Shown: positions 8,829-17,968 of the stretch, piece by piece | Layout: the number at the start of each line of letters is the position of its first letter | How positions within the stretch are numbered: position 1 is the stretch's first letter | Origin: Ruegeria sp. PrR005 | Lineage (GTDB): Bacteria; Pseudomonadota; Alphaproteobacteria; Rhodobacterales; Rhodobacteraceae | Reading direction: 5' to 3' | Assembly (NCBI RefSeq): GCF_010500245.1 | Contig: NZ_JAAGOX010000011.1 | Location: 620,001 to 684,000, forward strand | Length of the DNA: 64,000 nucleotides | Notes under the pieces: generated by a model | The model's input: only the letters and a program-made list of their open reading frames with translations | Told to the model about the DNA's origin: nothing | Databases searched by the model: none | Program-made: the position numbers and the translations under genes

Positions 8829-8874
8829 TTCATTCCTATCGACTGGAATGTGAGCGATAGCAGCGGGAAGGCTT

Positions 8875-8882
8875 GTGATCAC
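8875..8882. promoter_or_regulatory. Third GTGATCAC palindrome in the sdh upstream region
   Basis: A single additional GTGATCAC (in the context CTTGTGATCACGAA) lies 56 bp beyond the twin site, just before the end of the convergent-side DUF1194 gene. It may be an auxiliary site of the same regulator. Confidence 0.5.
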
Positions 8883-8896
8883 GAATCCGGGCCGCC

Positions 8897-9556
8897 TCAA
8901 TCCAAAGCGGCGTTCTGCTGGGTGACTTCGCGCAACAGCTTTTTCCGGATGCGTTCGGGGTAATCGGCGAATCCCGACGCGGTGACGACAAAGGCACCCT
9001 CTCCGACGATCACGTTTTCATAGTAATAGGCGGTCAGATCCGGCTCGCTCTGTTCAATGGCAATCGCATTCACCGTGATGCCCAAGGCCCGCAAATAGGG
9101 GTGCAGCGCTTTCGGCTCGATCCCTTCGTTTGATGGTCCGTCGCCGGACAGGTCGATCAGATGTCGCGTGCAATCGCCGACCTCGGCAAACGCCTCCATC
9201 GTGGTTTCCAGCGCCTCGCCCACGGCGGTGGAGTAGTTCCGCCAGACACGCGGGTCGTTCGCGACACGCCCGGCAAACGCATCCAGCGCCTCGAATGTAT
9301 CGACCGTTGTCCAGGGGATGGTGATCTGTTGTCGGGAAACGCCGGTCCACTGCACGAGCATCAGCCGCGCCCGGGCCCGCACCAGCGCCTCGGAGATCAC
9401 GGAATCATTCAGGGCAAACGCCAGCCCGTCCATCTGGATGCGGTATTCCTCGGCATCGACCGAACCCGACACATCCACCGCCAAGGCCAGCGCCAAATCG
9501 CAGGCTACGACCGGGCCAGAGATCAAAACCGCCAACGGCGAAAGCAAAAACCGCAT
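8897..9556 (-). CDS. Exported VWA-like protein (DUF1194)
   Basis: 219-residue DUF1194 protein with a von Willebrand A-type fold. The start at MRFLLSPLAVLISGPVVA gives a convincing signal peptide ending before CDLALALAVDVSGSVD. The MIDAS metal motif D-x-S-G-S is present (DVSGS), with a second acidic LIDLSGDGPSNEG motif further on. Probably periplasmic or membrane-tethered; the first mature residue may be the Cys. Ligand and role are unknown. No obvious operon partner; upstream is a DoxX-like gene in the same direction. Confidence 0.8.
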   Translation of the reverse strand: MRFLLSPLAVLISGPVVACDLALALAVDVSGSVDAEEYRIQMDGLAFALNDSVISEALVRARARLMLVQWTGVSRQQITIPWTTVDTFEALDAFAGRVANDPRVWRNYSTAVGEALETTMEAFAEVGDCTRHLIDLSGDGPSNEGIEPKALHPYLRALGITVNAIAIEQSEPDLTAYYYENVIVGEGAFVVTASGFADYPERIRKKLLREVTQQNAALD

Positions 9557-9655
9557 GGAAAGCAGGCTACAACAGGCTGGGCAATCTGTCCTGCGATAAA
9601 GGAGCCGATCACGATTTCGGGAACCGGCGCCGCGCGACGGCAGGGCCTTGCGCAA

Positions 9656-10042
9656 TCAGGCGCTGTTGCCTCTGAACACAAAAAACAACGCGATAGCGAT
9701 CAGTGTAACCTGAAACTCCATCCCGCCATAGGGATGGGTTTCACTCGGTGTAAAACTCCACTGTCCCCAATGGACCACTGAAATCGCCCCGACCAGAATG
9801 ACGATCGCCAGCAGGCCCGCCAACCTGGTCAGCACGTCGCCCAACTGGGAACTTGTCAGACCGCCCAGGGCCAGAAAAGCCGGTACGGCGAATTCCACAG
9901 AGGCCACCATGGTCATCGTCCCGGTCGACAAACCAAACGTCTCGGCCGCGGTCGGAATCTGCGTGGCTTTGTTTGCGCCGTGAAAGAGAAACGTTGCCGA
10001 CAACGCAAATCGTAACAGCCAATGTGCCATCGGCGCATCCAT
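9656..10042 (-). CDS. DoxX-like small membrane protein
   Basis: 128 residues with four predicted membrane helices. The first helix has LLRFALSATFLFHGANKA, typical of the DoxX/DoxD-like quinone- or respiratory-chain-associated family, and helix 2-3 has the VPAFLALGG turn. Start MDAPMAHW was preferred to the longer open frame because AGGA lies about 12 bp before it; the Met four codons later is also possible. No specific function can be given. Confidence 0.65.
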   Translation of the reverse strand: MDAPMAHWLLRFALSATFLFHGANKATQIPTAAETFGLSTGTMTMVASVEFAVPAFLALGGLTSSQLGDVLTRLAGLLAIVILVGAISVVHWGQWSFTPSETHPYGGMEFQVTLIAIALFFVFRGNSA

Positions 10043-10154
10043 CGACAATGTGCTTCCTAGATTCTTTCGATGAAAATCATATTCCTTGTAACGCTCGGTC
10101 ACGGGTCGATTCCTTTCGGTTGCGAGTCCGCCAACTTCAAGGCTCAAGTATATC

Positions 10155-10185
10155 AAAAACGGGATCCGTTGGCACGGACCCCGTT
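10155..10185. terminator. Bidirectional terminator after mch
   Basis: A 12-bp stem with one mismatch (10158-10169 with 10174-10185, arms AACGGGATCCGT and ACGGACCCCGTT) has TTTTTGATA directly after it on the minus strand and CTGTTCTTTC on the plus strand. It ends the minus-strand mcl2-nnrU-DUF1737-mch operon. Confidence 0.8.
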
Positions 10186-10229
10186 CTGTTCTTTCGTATA
10201 GGTCGCTTAATCCGCCTTGGAACCAGCCC

Positions 10230-11261
10230 TCAGACGGGCATCAGCGCCCAATAGTCGAGGTCCAGCAGCACGTCGGGCCGGTACTTCCCCGCCTCATCGC
10301 GCAACTCGAACGGCGCACCGCCCTTGGTCGCCACCAGACGCAGACGCAGCGCGCCGACACCGGGAACCCCGGTCTCGGCCTTGTCCAGCACCTCGCTCCA
10401 CGCCTTGATCGTGTCGCCCGCAAAACAGGGATTGGCATGCGCCCCGCCGTTCAGCCCCACGATCATCTGCGCATTGGCCAGCCCGTTGAAACTCAGCGCG
10501 CGCGCCATCGAGATCACGTGCCCGCCATAGATCAACCGCCCCTCGGGGCGGAAGGTCAGGTCAAAATGCACCTTGGCCGTGTTCTGCCACAGGCGCGTGG
10601 CCAGCATATGCTCGGCCTCTTCCACCGTCACGCCGTCCACATGGTCGATGGTCTCGCCCACGGCATAGTCGCCCCAGCGATGCGGCTCGCCCGCCAGCGC
10701 GAAATCATAGGTCGAGAAATCCAGCCCCTCGGGCACCACCAGATCGGCGGGCGCCAGCGCCTTTTTCAGTTCGGGCACCACGGTTTCCGGCGCGGGCGCC
10801 TCCAGGTCGCGTTTGCGCACCATCACCCAGCGGACGTATTCCATGACGGTCTCGTCACGCTGGTTCAGTCCGCGCGTGCGGACATAGACCACGCCGGTCT
10901 TGCCGTTGGAGTTCTGCTTCAGCCCGATCACCTCGGAAACCGAGCGCAGCGTATCCCCCGCATAGACCGGTTTCAGCCAGCGGCCTTCGGCATAGCCCAG
11001 GTTGGCCACCGCGTTCAGCGACACATCCGGCACCGTCTTGCCGAACACCACATGAAACGCCGCCAGATCGTCGATCGGGCTGCCCGGCAACCCGCATGCC
11101 TGCGCAAACGCATCCGAGGAATAGAGCGCATGGCGTGCCGGATAAAGCGCATGGTACAACGCGCGCTCGCCATTGGTCACAGTGCGCGGCACCGCGTGGT
11201 GCAGAACCTGACCTACGGCATAGTCTTCAAAGAAACGGCCCGGATTGGTCTTTGCCATCAT
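10230..11261 (-). CDS. mch: Mesaconyl-CoA (C1) hydratase, tandem MaoC hot-dog fold
   Basis: Reversible hydration of mesaconyl-C1-CoA to erythro-beta-methylmalyl-CoA in the ethylmalonyl-CoA pathway. 343 residues, the usual length of Mch. Two hot-dog domains are visible: an N-terminal one (FEDYAVGQVLHHAVPRTVTNGE) and a C-terminal one (WGDYAVGETIDHVDGVTVEEAE) with the hydratase-like stretch GRLIYGGHVISMARAL containing the catalytic His. Its ATG overlaps the stop of the DUF1737 gene (ATGA). Cotranscription with mcl2, and ecm nearby, supports Mch over a generic MaoC protein. Confidence 0.9.
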   Translation of the reverse strand: MMAKTNPGRFFEDYAVGQVLHHAVPRTVTNGERALYHALYPARHALYSSDAFAQACGLPGSPIDDLAAFHVVFGKTVPDVSLNAVANLGYAEGRWLKPVYAGDTLRSVSEVIGLKQNSNGKTGVVYVRTRGLNQRDETVMEYVRWVMVRKRDLEAPAPETVVPELKKALAPADLVVPEGLDFSTYDFALAGEPHRWGDYAVGETIDHVDGVTVEEAEHMLATRLWQNTAKVHFDLTFRPEGRLIYGGHVISMARALSFNGLANAQMIVGLNGGAHANPCFAGDTIKAWSEVLDKAETGVPGVGALRLRLVATKGGAPFELRDEAGKYRPDVLLDLDYWALMPV

Positions 11262-11464
11262 TGCTGTCCCAGTTTCATGTCAGCGGAGTAGTCGGCCGGG
11301 ACATCCTTGGTCACTGCCTGCGCACAGCGCATGATGCCATTGGCCGCGTCATAGGCATAAGCCGGAGAGCCATAAAGCTCCCACCCCTTGGCCAGCGCGT
11401 CCGACACCTTGTGGCAGAAGGCCGACGTGTCCTCCTCGGTCAGGAGGCGATAGAGTTTCGACAT
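11258..11464 (-). CDS. DUF1737 small protein
   Basis: 68 residues matching the short DUF1737 family: LYRLLTEEDTSAFCHKVSDALAKGWELYGSPAYAYD, a compact alpha/beta domain with conserved GW-LYG-P. ATG follows AGGA by 7 bp. It sits between nnrU and mch and overlaps mch by 4 nt, suggesting translational coupling. Function unknown; the fixed position next to Mch suggests a supporting role in that pathway, but this is inference. Confidence 0.75.
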   Translation of the reverse strand: MSKLYRLLTEEDTSAFCHKVSDALAKGWELYGSPAYAYDAANGIMRCAQAVTKDVPADYSADMKLGQQ

Positions 11465-11474
11465 TTGAGGTTCC

Positions 11475-12029
11475 TTACATCGGGAAGGGCGACGGGCCGA
11501 CCAGCCCGTGGATATATCCGATCACGCCCAGCAGAACGACAGACGCGACAAAGAACATGCCATCCTTTGCCAATGTTCCCTGCGGACCCGGGGTCCACTC
11601 CGGCTCGGCCGCATTGATCACGGCGACCTCGACGATGCCCCAGACAAACAGGCCGCCGAACAGGATGATCGAGGCCAGATCGCCATTGACCAGCAGGTGC
11701 GCCGCCGCCCAGGCCCGGAACCCGGCCAGTTGCGGATGCCGCATCTTGTGCAGCAGCTTGCCCTTGGTACCGGCCGGGCTCATCATCCAGATCGCCACCA
11801 GCATCAGCAGGTTGTTGGCATGGGTCATGTAAGAGGGCGGTGCCCAGACATGCACATAGGGCGTCATCCTGAACCCGATCACCATCAGCGCGACCGAGGC
11901 CAGCAGCACCAGCGCCACGACCCCCTTGCCACGATCGCCCATCGCGGCGCGCTGCGCAGGCCGGACCCGCTTGAACAGATGTGCACCCCACCAGAGTGCC
12001 ACACCAAGGATCAGAAGAACGAAGCCCAT
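11475..12029 (-). CDS. NnrU family membrane protein
   Basis: 184-residue membrane protein with five or six predicted helices. The NnrU hallmarks are GxxLWxxAHLFKRVRP at the N-terminus, MTHANNLLM, and MRHPQLAGFRAWAAAHLLVNGD in the middle. NnrU was named from a Rhodobacter nitric-oxide gene cluster, and the fold is shared with isoprenoid-modifying membrane proteins. Here there are no denitrification genes; the gene is embedded between mcl2 and the DUF1737 gene, and its ribosome site (AGGATAAACCGTT) overlaps the mcl2 stop. Confidence 0.85.
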   Translation of the reverse strand: MGFVLLILGVALWWGAHLFKRVRPAQRAAMGDRGKGVVALVLLASVALMVIGFRMTPYVHVWAPPSYMTHANNLLMLVAIWMMSPAGTKGKLLHKMRHPQLAGFRAWAAAHLLVNGDLASIILFGGLFVWGIVEVAVINAAEPEWTPGPQGTLAKDGMFFVASVVLLGVIGYIHGLVGPSPFPM

Positions 12030-12035
12030 AACGGT

Positions 12036-12893
12036 TTATCCTGCTTGCAAAGACAATATCGCCTCTGCTTTTGCCAGAATTTCACGGGCAGTTGCAACGT
12101 GCAGGTTTTCCACGATCTTGCCATCCACCACGGCCACGCCCTGCCCGCTGGCCTCGACCTCGGCAAAGGCGGCAATCTGGCGGCGGGCCAGGTCGATCTC
12201 GGCCTCGGACGGGGCAAAGGCCGCGTTGGCGATATCCACCTGCGCCGGATGGATCAGCGTCTTGCCGTCAAACCCCATGTCGCGGCCCTGCGCGCATTCG
12301 GCGGCCAGCCCCTCGTCATCCTTGAACGCGTTATAGACGCCGTCGATGGCGATCAGCCCCTCGGCCTTGGCCGCCAGCAAGCACAGGCCCAGCGAGGTCA
12401 TCATCGGCAGCCGGTCGGCCCGGAACCGGGTCTGCAACTCCTTGGCCAGATCGTTGGTGCCCATCACAAACCCGGTCAACAGCGGATGCGCGGCTATCTG
12501 GGCCGCGTTCAGCATCCCGCGCGGGGTTTCCATCATCGCCCAGATCGGCAGGTCGCCAGTGATCGCCGCCAACGCGTCCACATCCGCTGCTCCGCCCACC
12601 TTGGGCAGCAGCACCAAGTCGGCATCCATCTCGCGCACCGCCTCGGCATCAACCCGACCCCAAGGCGTGTCCAGCCCGTTGATCCGCACGATCCGCACCT
12701 TCTGGCCATAGCCACCCTGCGCCAGCGCCGCCTTCAGCGTCTCGCGCGCGTTGTCCTTTTCGTCTGCGGCCACCGCGTCCTCAAGGTCAAAGATGATCGC
12801 GTCCACCGGCAGGCTGCGCGCCTTGTCCAGCGCCCGCTCCTTGGAGCCGGGAATGTAAAGGACGGAACGATAAGGGCGCTGGCGCGGGTCCAT
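12036..12893 (-). CDS. mcl2: (3S)-malyl-CoA thioesterase, citrate-lyase-beta-like (Mcl2)
   Basis: HpcH/HpaI-aldolase/CitE superfamily enzyme, 285 residues. Motifs visible: RSVLYIPGSKERAL, IIFDLEDAVAADEKDNARE (metal ligand), VLLPKVGGAADVDAL, METPRGMLNA (second metal ligand Glu) and GKTLIHPAQVDIAN. In the ethylmalonyl-CoA pathway Mcl1 cleaves malyl- and methylmalyl-CoA, and the shorter Mcl2 hydrolyses (3S)-malyl-CoA to malate. The shorter length and the cluster with nnrU, DUF1737 and mch match Mcl2 of Rhodobacter as I recall it. A lyase role cannot be excluded. ATG follows GGGAGAG. Confidence 0.8.
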   Translation of the reverse strand: MDPRQRPYRSVLYIPGSKERALDKARSLPVDAIIFDLEDAVAADEKDNARETLKAALAQGGYGQKVRIVRINGLDTPWGRVDAEAVREMDADLVLLPKVGGAADVDALAAITGDLPIWAMMETPRGMLNAAQIAAHPLLTGFVMGTNDLAKELQTRFRADRLPMMTSLGLCLLAAKAEGLIAIDGVYNAFKDDEGLAAECAQGRDMGFDGKTLIHPAQVDIANAAFAPSEAEIDLARRQIAAFAEVEASGQGVAVVDGKIVENLHVATAREILAKAEAILSLQAG

Positions 12894-13112
12894 GAGTCTC
12901 TCCCAAAGCAATATTGTTGCGCGGAGAGGGACATTTTTTACCGGAATGTTCAAGGCAAAAATCGCCGCATTGCAGCATATGCCCTGCGTTGCGGGGGCCC
13001 GCACGCAGGGTTAACCGGTTTGCAGAAGGTTATCGGCAGGCTTTTTCCCACTGGATCGGGGAGCCGGGCACGGCGGGCCGTGCCGGGCGACCCCGGGGAA
13101 AGGGGAAGACCC

Positions 13113-13433
13113 ATGAAGAATACCATGTTCAAGATGACGATGGGCCTAGGCCTGATGGCCCTTGCGGCCCAGCAGGTGAACGCTCAGACCCAAGGGCAGA
13201 ACTGCGCCCCGCGCACCGTGGTCCTGAAACACCTGACGGAGAAATACGGCGAGGCGCGCCGCGGTATCGGCCTGGTGCAACAAGGCTCGGTGATGGAGGT
13301 GTTTGCCTCTGACGAGACCCGCACCTGGACCATCATCGTGACATTGCCCAACGGCATAACCTGCATGGTCGCTTCGGGCGAGGCCTATGAAACACTGACC
13401 GAGGCGCTGCCCGCCTCCGGCAACGACGCCTGA
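13113..13433 (+). CDS. Small exported hypothetical protein
   Basis: 106 residues. MKNTMFKMTMGLGLMALAAQQVNA is a typical signal peptide, leaving a mature domain of about 82 residues with two cysteines (one near the mature N-terminus, one in GITCMVASGEAYE) likely to form a disulfide in the periplasm. ATG follows GGGGAAAGGGGAA. Divergent from mcl2, convergent with the TauE-type gene. The EKYGEARRGIGL and WTIIVTLPNGITC segments look conserved-type; function not recognised. Confidence 0.7.
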   Translation: MKNTMFKMTMGLGLMALAAQQVNAQTQGQNCAPRTVVLKHLTEKYGEARRGIGLVQQGSVMEVFASDETRTWTIIVTLPNGITCMVASGEAYETLTEALPASGNDA

Positions 13434-13466
13434 ACCGGCGGGGGCCCGCCGCCCCCGCCCCACCGC

Positions 13467-14222
13467 TCAGGTCAGCGCGTCCCAGATCAGCTTGACCCCG
13501 GTGACCGTCAGCATCAAATGCGCCAGCGCAAAGAACAGCCGCTCGGACACCATGTGATGCGCCCGCACCCCCAGCCAGGCGCCCAACAGCGCAAAAGGCG
13601 TCAGCAGGACATCGGCCCAGGCGGTCTCCAGCGTGAACATTCCCAGCCAGGCATAGGGTATGAACTTGGCGATGTTGATCGCCCAGAAGGTGACAACCGT
13701 GGTGGCCTGAAACTCGGTCTTGCCCAGCTTCTGCGACAATAAATAAACCGCCGCAGGCGGCCCGCCCGCATGGCTCACGAAACTGGTGAACCCCGCCACC
13801 GCCCCGGCCAGCAGCCCGGCGGACGGCGGCAGGCGGTTGGCGAACTCCCGCACCCAGCCGCGCCCCCGCGCCACCTGCCAGACCACAAACGCCACCGAGA
13901 TCCCGCCGATGAGCAGCCGCAGCAGATCGGCGTCCGTGGCATGATACAGCCACGCGCCCAGCGCCACACCCGGCATGCCCCCCAGGATCAGCAAACGGGC
14001 ATCGGGCCAGCTCCACCGCCGCCGATAAGGGCCAAGCGTGGCCAGGTCGATCACCATCAACAACGGCAACATCAGCGCCAGCGCCTGCCCCGGATCGAGA
14101 TAGATCGCCAGAATCGAGGCCGAGGCAAATGCGACGCCAGAGCCGAAACCGCCCTTTGATATTCCGGCGAAAATCACCGCCGGGATGGTCACCGCGAAAA
14201 AGCCGATACCCAGTTCCGGCAC
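13467..14222 (-). CDS. TauE/SafE family sulfite/organoanion permease
   Basis: 251-residue inner-membrane protein with seven or eight helices of the TauE/SafE family (sulfite, sulfoacetate or similar anion export). The family pattern is visible: GxSKGGFGSG near residue 20, and the second-half repeat GFTSFVSHAGGPPAAVYLL. The GTG start is chosen because no upstream ATG has a better context. No sulfonate genes flank it, so the substrate is unknown. Confidence 0.85.
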   Translation of the reverse strand: MPELGIGFFAVTIPAVIFAGISKGGFGSGVAFASASILAIYLDPGQALALMLPLLMVIDLATLGPYRRRWSWPDARLLILGGMPGVALGAWLYHATDADLLRLLIGGISVAFVVWQVARGRGWVREFANRLPPSAGLLAGAVAGFTSFVSHAGGPPAAVYLLSQKLGKTEFQATTVVTFWAINIAKFIPYAWLGMFTLETAWADVLLTPFALLGAWLGVRAHHMVSERLFFALAHLMLTVTGVKLIWDALT

Positions 14223-14290
14223 GCTCTTTGCCCCATAAATCCCTGTGCAGAAACAGCTTTAGCGCAACCAACCCCGACCGGACAGGGTAA

Positions 14291-15346
<1,056 letters not shown>

Positions 15347-15400
15347 GGCAGCTCGGAAAACACCGGCACAATCCGGTTTTTCCAATGACAGATTTGCGAT

Positions 15401-15429
15401 GGGCCCGGAAATCCGGGCCCTTTTCCTTT
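15401..15429 (+). terminator. Intrinsic terminator after mdh
   Basis: Perfect 8-bp stem GGGCCCGG / CCGGGCCC with an AAAT loop followed by TTTTCCTTT, 54 bp after the mdh stop. Confidence 0.9.
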
Positions 15430-15440
15430 GGCAGCCCGGC

Positions 15441-16028
15441 CTACGACCTGACGAGCGCCAGGGCGATCACCCGCTGCATCTCGGCCAGGTAATCCGCCGC
15501 GCTCCAGCCGTTTTCCAGAACGCAATGCGCCCAGCCATCCATGTTGAGCAGCGTGAAATACAAGTCCGCCGCCCGCTCCTCGGAAAGGTGAACCAGCAGA
15601 TCGCCATCGGCGCGCAGGGCCGCAACCGCCGCGGCACAGCCCTCCTTCATGGCGCGAATGCGGTCGTCCCATGCGGCCCTTGCCTCCTCGTCGGCCGGTC
15701 CCAACCGCTCCAGCGCCTGTTTGAGCGGATAGATCGCCGGGAAGAACTCCAGCATGGCCGTGGTATAGGCCGCCAGACGGCTGCGCCCGTCCGGCGCCGC
15801 GCGGCTGGGGGCAAGCCGGGCATCGACCTCCAGCGTATCGCCAAAATGCAAGATCGCCGCGATCAGCATGTCGGTTCGGTTGGTAAAGTGGTCATAGACC
15901 GTCTGCCGCGTGACACCGGCGGCCCGTGCCACGTCGATCATCCGCATCGGGGAGCCTTCGGGGGCCATCAGCAGCGACAGAACCGTTTCCAGCAGCAACA
16001 GGCGGGTTTGTTCCCGTTTATTTGACAT
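15441..16028 (-). CDS. TetR/AcrR family transcriptional regulator
   Basis: 195-residue repressor. The N-terminal TetR helix-turn-helix reads LLLLETVLSLLMAPE, then MIDVARAAGVTRQTVYDHFTNRTDMLIAAI. The C-terminal ligand domain is typical in length but not assignable to a substrate. It starts at MSNKREQ; there is no clear ribosome site, so the transcript may be leaderless or the start may be slightly upstream. It is divergent from a DUF4345 gene, with palindromes in the 81-bp gap, so it probably represses both. Confidence 0.88.
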   Translation of the reverse strand: MSNKREQTRLLLLETVLSLLMAPEGSPMRMIDVARAAGVTRQTVYDHFTNRTDMLIAAILHFGDTLEVDARLAPSRAAPDGRSRLAAYTTAMLEFFPAIYPLKQALERLGPADEEARAAWDDRIRAMKEGCAAAVAALRADGDLLVHLSEERAADLYFTLLNMDGWAHCVLENGWSAADYLAEMQRVIALALVRS

Positions 16029-16030
16029 AG

Positions 16031-16102
16031 TGTAAGATTTTACTTGACTCGATGTAAGATTCTGCCCCATTCAACCACTCATCTTACATTGTGTAAAGTG
16101 AG
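16031..16102. promoter_or_regulatory. Putative TetR operator region
   Basis: Between the divergent genes there is a palindrome TTACATTGTGTAA (16084-16096), extendable to an 11-bp-arm inverted repeat CTCATCTTACA / TGTAAAGTGAG (16078-16102, two mismatches), and related half-sites TGTAAGATTTTAC (16031-16043) and GATGTAAGAT (16051-16060). Position and symmetry suit TetR binding. Confidence 0.65.
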
Positions 16103-16109
16103 TCCTGCC

Positions 16110-16523
16110 ATGTCCAATCTCGTCAAGATCTTCCTGCTTGTCTCCGCTGCCGTCCTGATCCTGATCGGCGCCCTGCTCAGCTTTACGCCCGAGGTTCTGT
16201 ATGCCAGTTCCGGGCAAAACCTTACCGATGTCGTGTTAATCCGCTCGGACCTGCGTGCGGGCGGGATGTTGCTGCTTTTGTCGGGCCTCGTCGTGCTAGC
16301 GGCCGCGCTGCGCGGCCGCCACACCACATCCGCGCTGCAACTCTCGGCGCTGATCTACCTGGGCTACGGGCTGGGCCGTCTGTTCGGTATCGGCTTTGAC
16401 GGCGCACCGGATGCGATGCTGATCGCGGTCACGGGCGTGGAATGGGCGCTGGGCCTGGGCGCGCTTGCCCTGCTGCGTTGGGGTCAGACTGGACCCGAAG
16501 CCCGGGTACTGGCACCCAATTGA
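16110..16523 (+). CDS. DUF4345 membrane protein
   Basis: 137 residues with four predicted membrane helices, matching the DUF4345 family: MSNLVKIFLLVSAAVLILIGALLSFTPE, then a conserved RSDLRAGGMLLL segment and GYGLGRLFGIGFDG. Start placed at MSNLVKI; the frame is open upstream through the operator region. Divergent from the TetR gene, which most likely controls it. Function unknown. Confidence 0.8.
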   Translation: MSNLVKIFLLVSAAVLILIGALLSFTPEVLYASSGQNLTDVVLIRSDLRAGGMLLLLSGLVVLAAALRGRHTTSALQLSALIYLGYGLGRLFGIGFDGAPDAMLIAVTGVEWALGLGALALLRWGQTGPEARVLAPN

Positions 16524-16560
16524 CACCCTTCCCGCTCGCACCCCGCCGGTCCCGGCCTTT

Positions 16561-17646
16561 TCAGGCCGGGACAGAGCCTTGGTCCTCGAAATGCATCCGG
16601 TAAAGCCGCCGCCACCGCTTGCGATGACGGTCGAGGTCGGGCACCTCAAAGTCCAGCCCATCATCAAAGGCCCGAACCGACAGGTCACCCGCCCGCCCCA
16701 TGGCGTGCAGCGCCGCGCCCGGGTCGATCTGCGGCCGGCGCACCAGGCCCAGCGCCTCCATCCGCGCCAGATCCTCGGGCGGCAGCGCCTTGAGGTTCTG
16801 GTGCAGTTGCAGCAGTGCGAACATGTCGCCGCGGTTCTCGTCCACATAGCCGATCTGGGCCTGACGGGACGGCACCAGCCCGCCATGCGCGGCGGCGCCG
16901 CCGCCACGATCGGACCAGCCCCGCAACAGCTTCATGATCCAATGGAACCCAGTCAGCCCGTCGAAATGCAGCACCCGTGCCGTGGTCGCAGGCCAGTGCA
17001 ACAGGGCGTCGCGCCCGCTCCGGGCGCGCGGTGAATGGATGCCCATCAGGCAGTCGCGATCGCTGCGCACCACCGATTTCCCCTGCGAATGCGCGACGAT
17101 CCCCCGATGCAGCATCGGTTGCACCTCAGGATCCAGAACCTCGGCCTGTACCGGCCACCCCCGCGCCAACGGCGCCCGCATGTAACCGTCGAACAGCTGC
17201 GCCTGCGGGCGGGTCGCGTCAAACACGCGCTCGAGGTTCGGCAGGTGCAGATAGTCGACCGTATCCGGCAAGGCGCCCAGAACATCCGCCAGCGGCACGT
17301 CCGCCTCGATGAACTCATCCGCATCCAGATGCACGATCCAGTCCGCCTCGGCGCGGGCATAGGCCCGTCCGGCATTGCGCAACTGCCGTTTTTCATTGGC
17401 TGGCGGCCGCGGCCCGCCCAGCGTTTCCCGCCAATACGCGGCATCGCAGACAGTGACACGGCAGCCCGGAATCCGCGCCAGCGCCGCCTCTTGCACAGGG
17501 TCCGGAGCATCGAGATAAAGCTCGACATAGGCCGCCCCCTGCGCCAGGTGATGGGTCACGAAACTCAGCGTCAGAACCAGGCTCTCGCGACAGGTGGCCA
17601 CCACCGCCCAGGTCACACGCTCGGTTCCGGCGTCGCGAAAATACAT
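16561..17646 (-). CDS. Glycosyltransferase family 2-type (Glyco_tranf_2_4)
   Basis: 361-residue cytosolic protein. It contains [12 protein letters not shown] (the D-x-D nucleotide-sugar/metal motif, about residue 108), preceded by [18 protein letters not shown], as in the Glyco_tranf_2_4 group common in Rhodobacteraceae. The N-terminus ([21 protein letters not shown]) fits the GT-A start. C-terminal part has [15 protein letters not shown]. Acceptor is unknown and no polysaccharide cluster surrounds it. Confidence 0.8.
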   Translation of the reverse strand: MYFRDAGTERVTWAVVATCRESLVLTLSFVTHHLAQGAAYVELYLDAPDPVQEAALARIPGCRVTVCDAAYWRETLGGPRPPANEKRQLRNAGRAYARAEADWIVHLDADEFIEADVPLADVLGALPDTVDYLHLPNLERVFDATRPQAQLFDGYMRAPLARGWPVQAEVLDPEVQPMLHRGIVAHSQGKSVVRSDRDCLMGIHSPRARSGRDALLHWPATTARVLHFDGLTGFHWIMKLLRGWSDRGGGAAAHGGLVPSRQAQIGYVDENRGDMFALLQLHQNLKALPPEDLARMEALGLVRRPQIDPGAALHAMGRAGDLSVRAFDDGLDFEVPDLDRHRKRWRRLYRMHFEDQGSVPA

Positions 17647-17825
17647 GCCTGCCTCTCTGCCCGCGCGCCTGCCGCGCTTGCCTCACAGGCTAGCTCCAGC
17701 CCCGGGGCAGATCAACCGCCCCTGCGCCCGGACAGCGCCGCCGACCGTTAGCGCCCAAGCTCCAGGCCGCCGTGGAAACCAAGTTTTCTGCAACTGCGAA
17801 TCAACGGTACTCACGGGTTTTCGAA

Positions 17826-17862
17826 TATGTGATCACACATTTTCAACGTGTGATCACAAATA
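17826..17862 (+). promoter_or_regulatory. Twin GTGATCAC operator upstream of sucC
   Basis: Perfect palindromes GTGATCAC at 17829-17836 and 17850-17857, again exactly 21 bp apart, each extended to TGTGATCACA. They lie in the 322-bp gap between the glycosyltransferase gene and sucC; the gene-proximal palindrome is 111 bp from the sucC ATG. The same layout is found upstream of sdhC. The rest of the gap shows no ORF or other clear element. Confidence 0.82.
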
Positions 17863-17968
17863 TCGAAAATCTTCCTCAAAAACCCGGGAGGCGTCAAAAA
17901 ACCCTTTAAGGATCGGCATTAGACAACCCTATATGCTGGGTAATCGCAGTCAGACGGGACAGAATTCT

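Noticed and set aside
5396-8860. Plus-strand open frame of 1154 codons opposite sdhBADC
   Set aside because: It is the antisense of sdh genes with high GC third positions; translation is low-complexity and resembles no family.
11475-12029. Reading NnrU as evidence for denitrification here
   Set aside because: No nir, nor or nos gene is in the window, and the operon partners are ethylmalonyl-CoA pathway genes.
16561-17646. Reading the glycosyltransferase as part of an exopolysaccharide cluster
   Set aside because: No polymerase, flippase or further sugar genes lie nearby; it is isolated.
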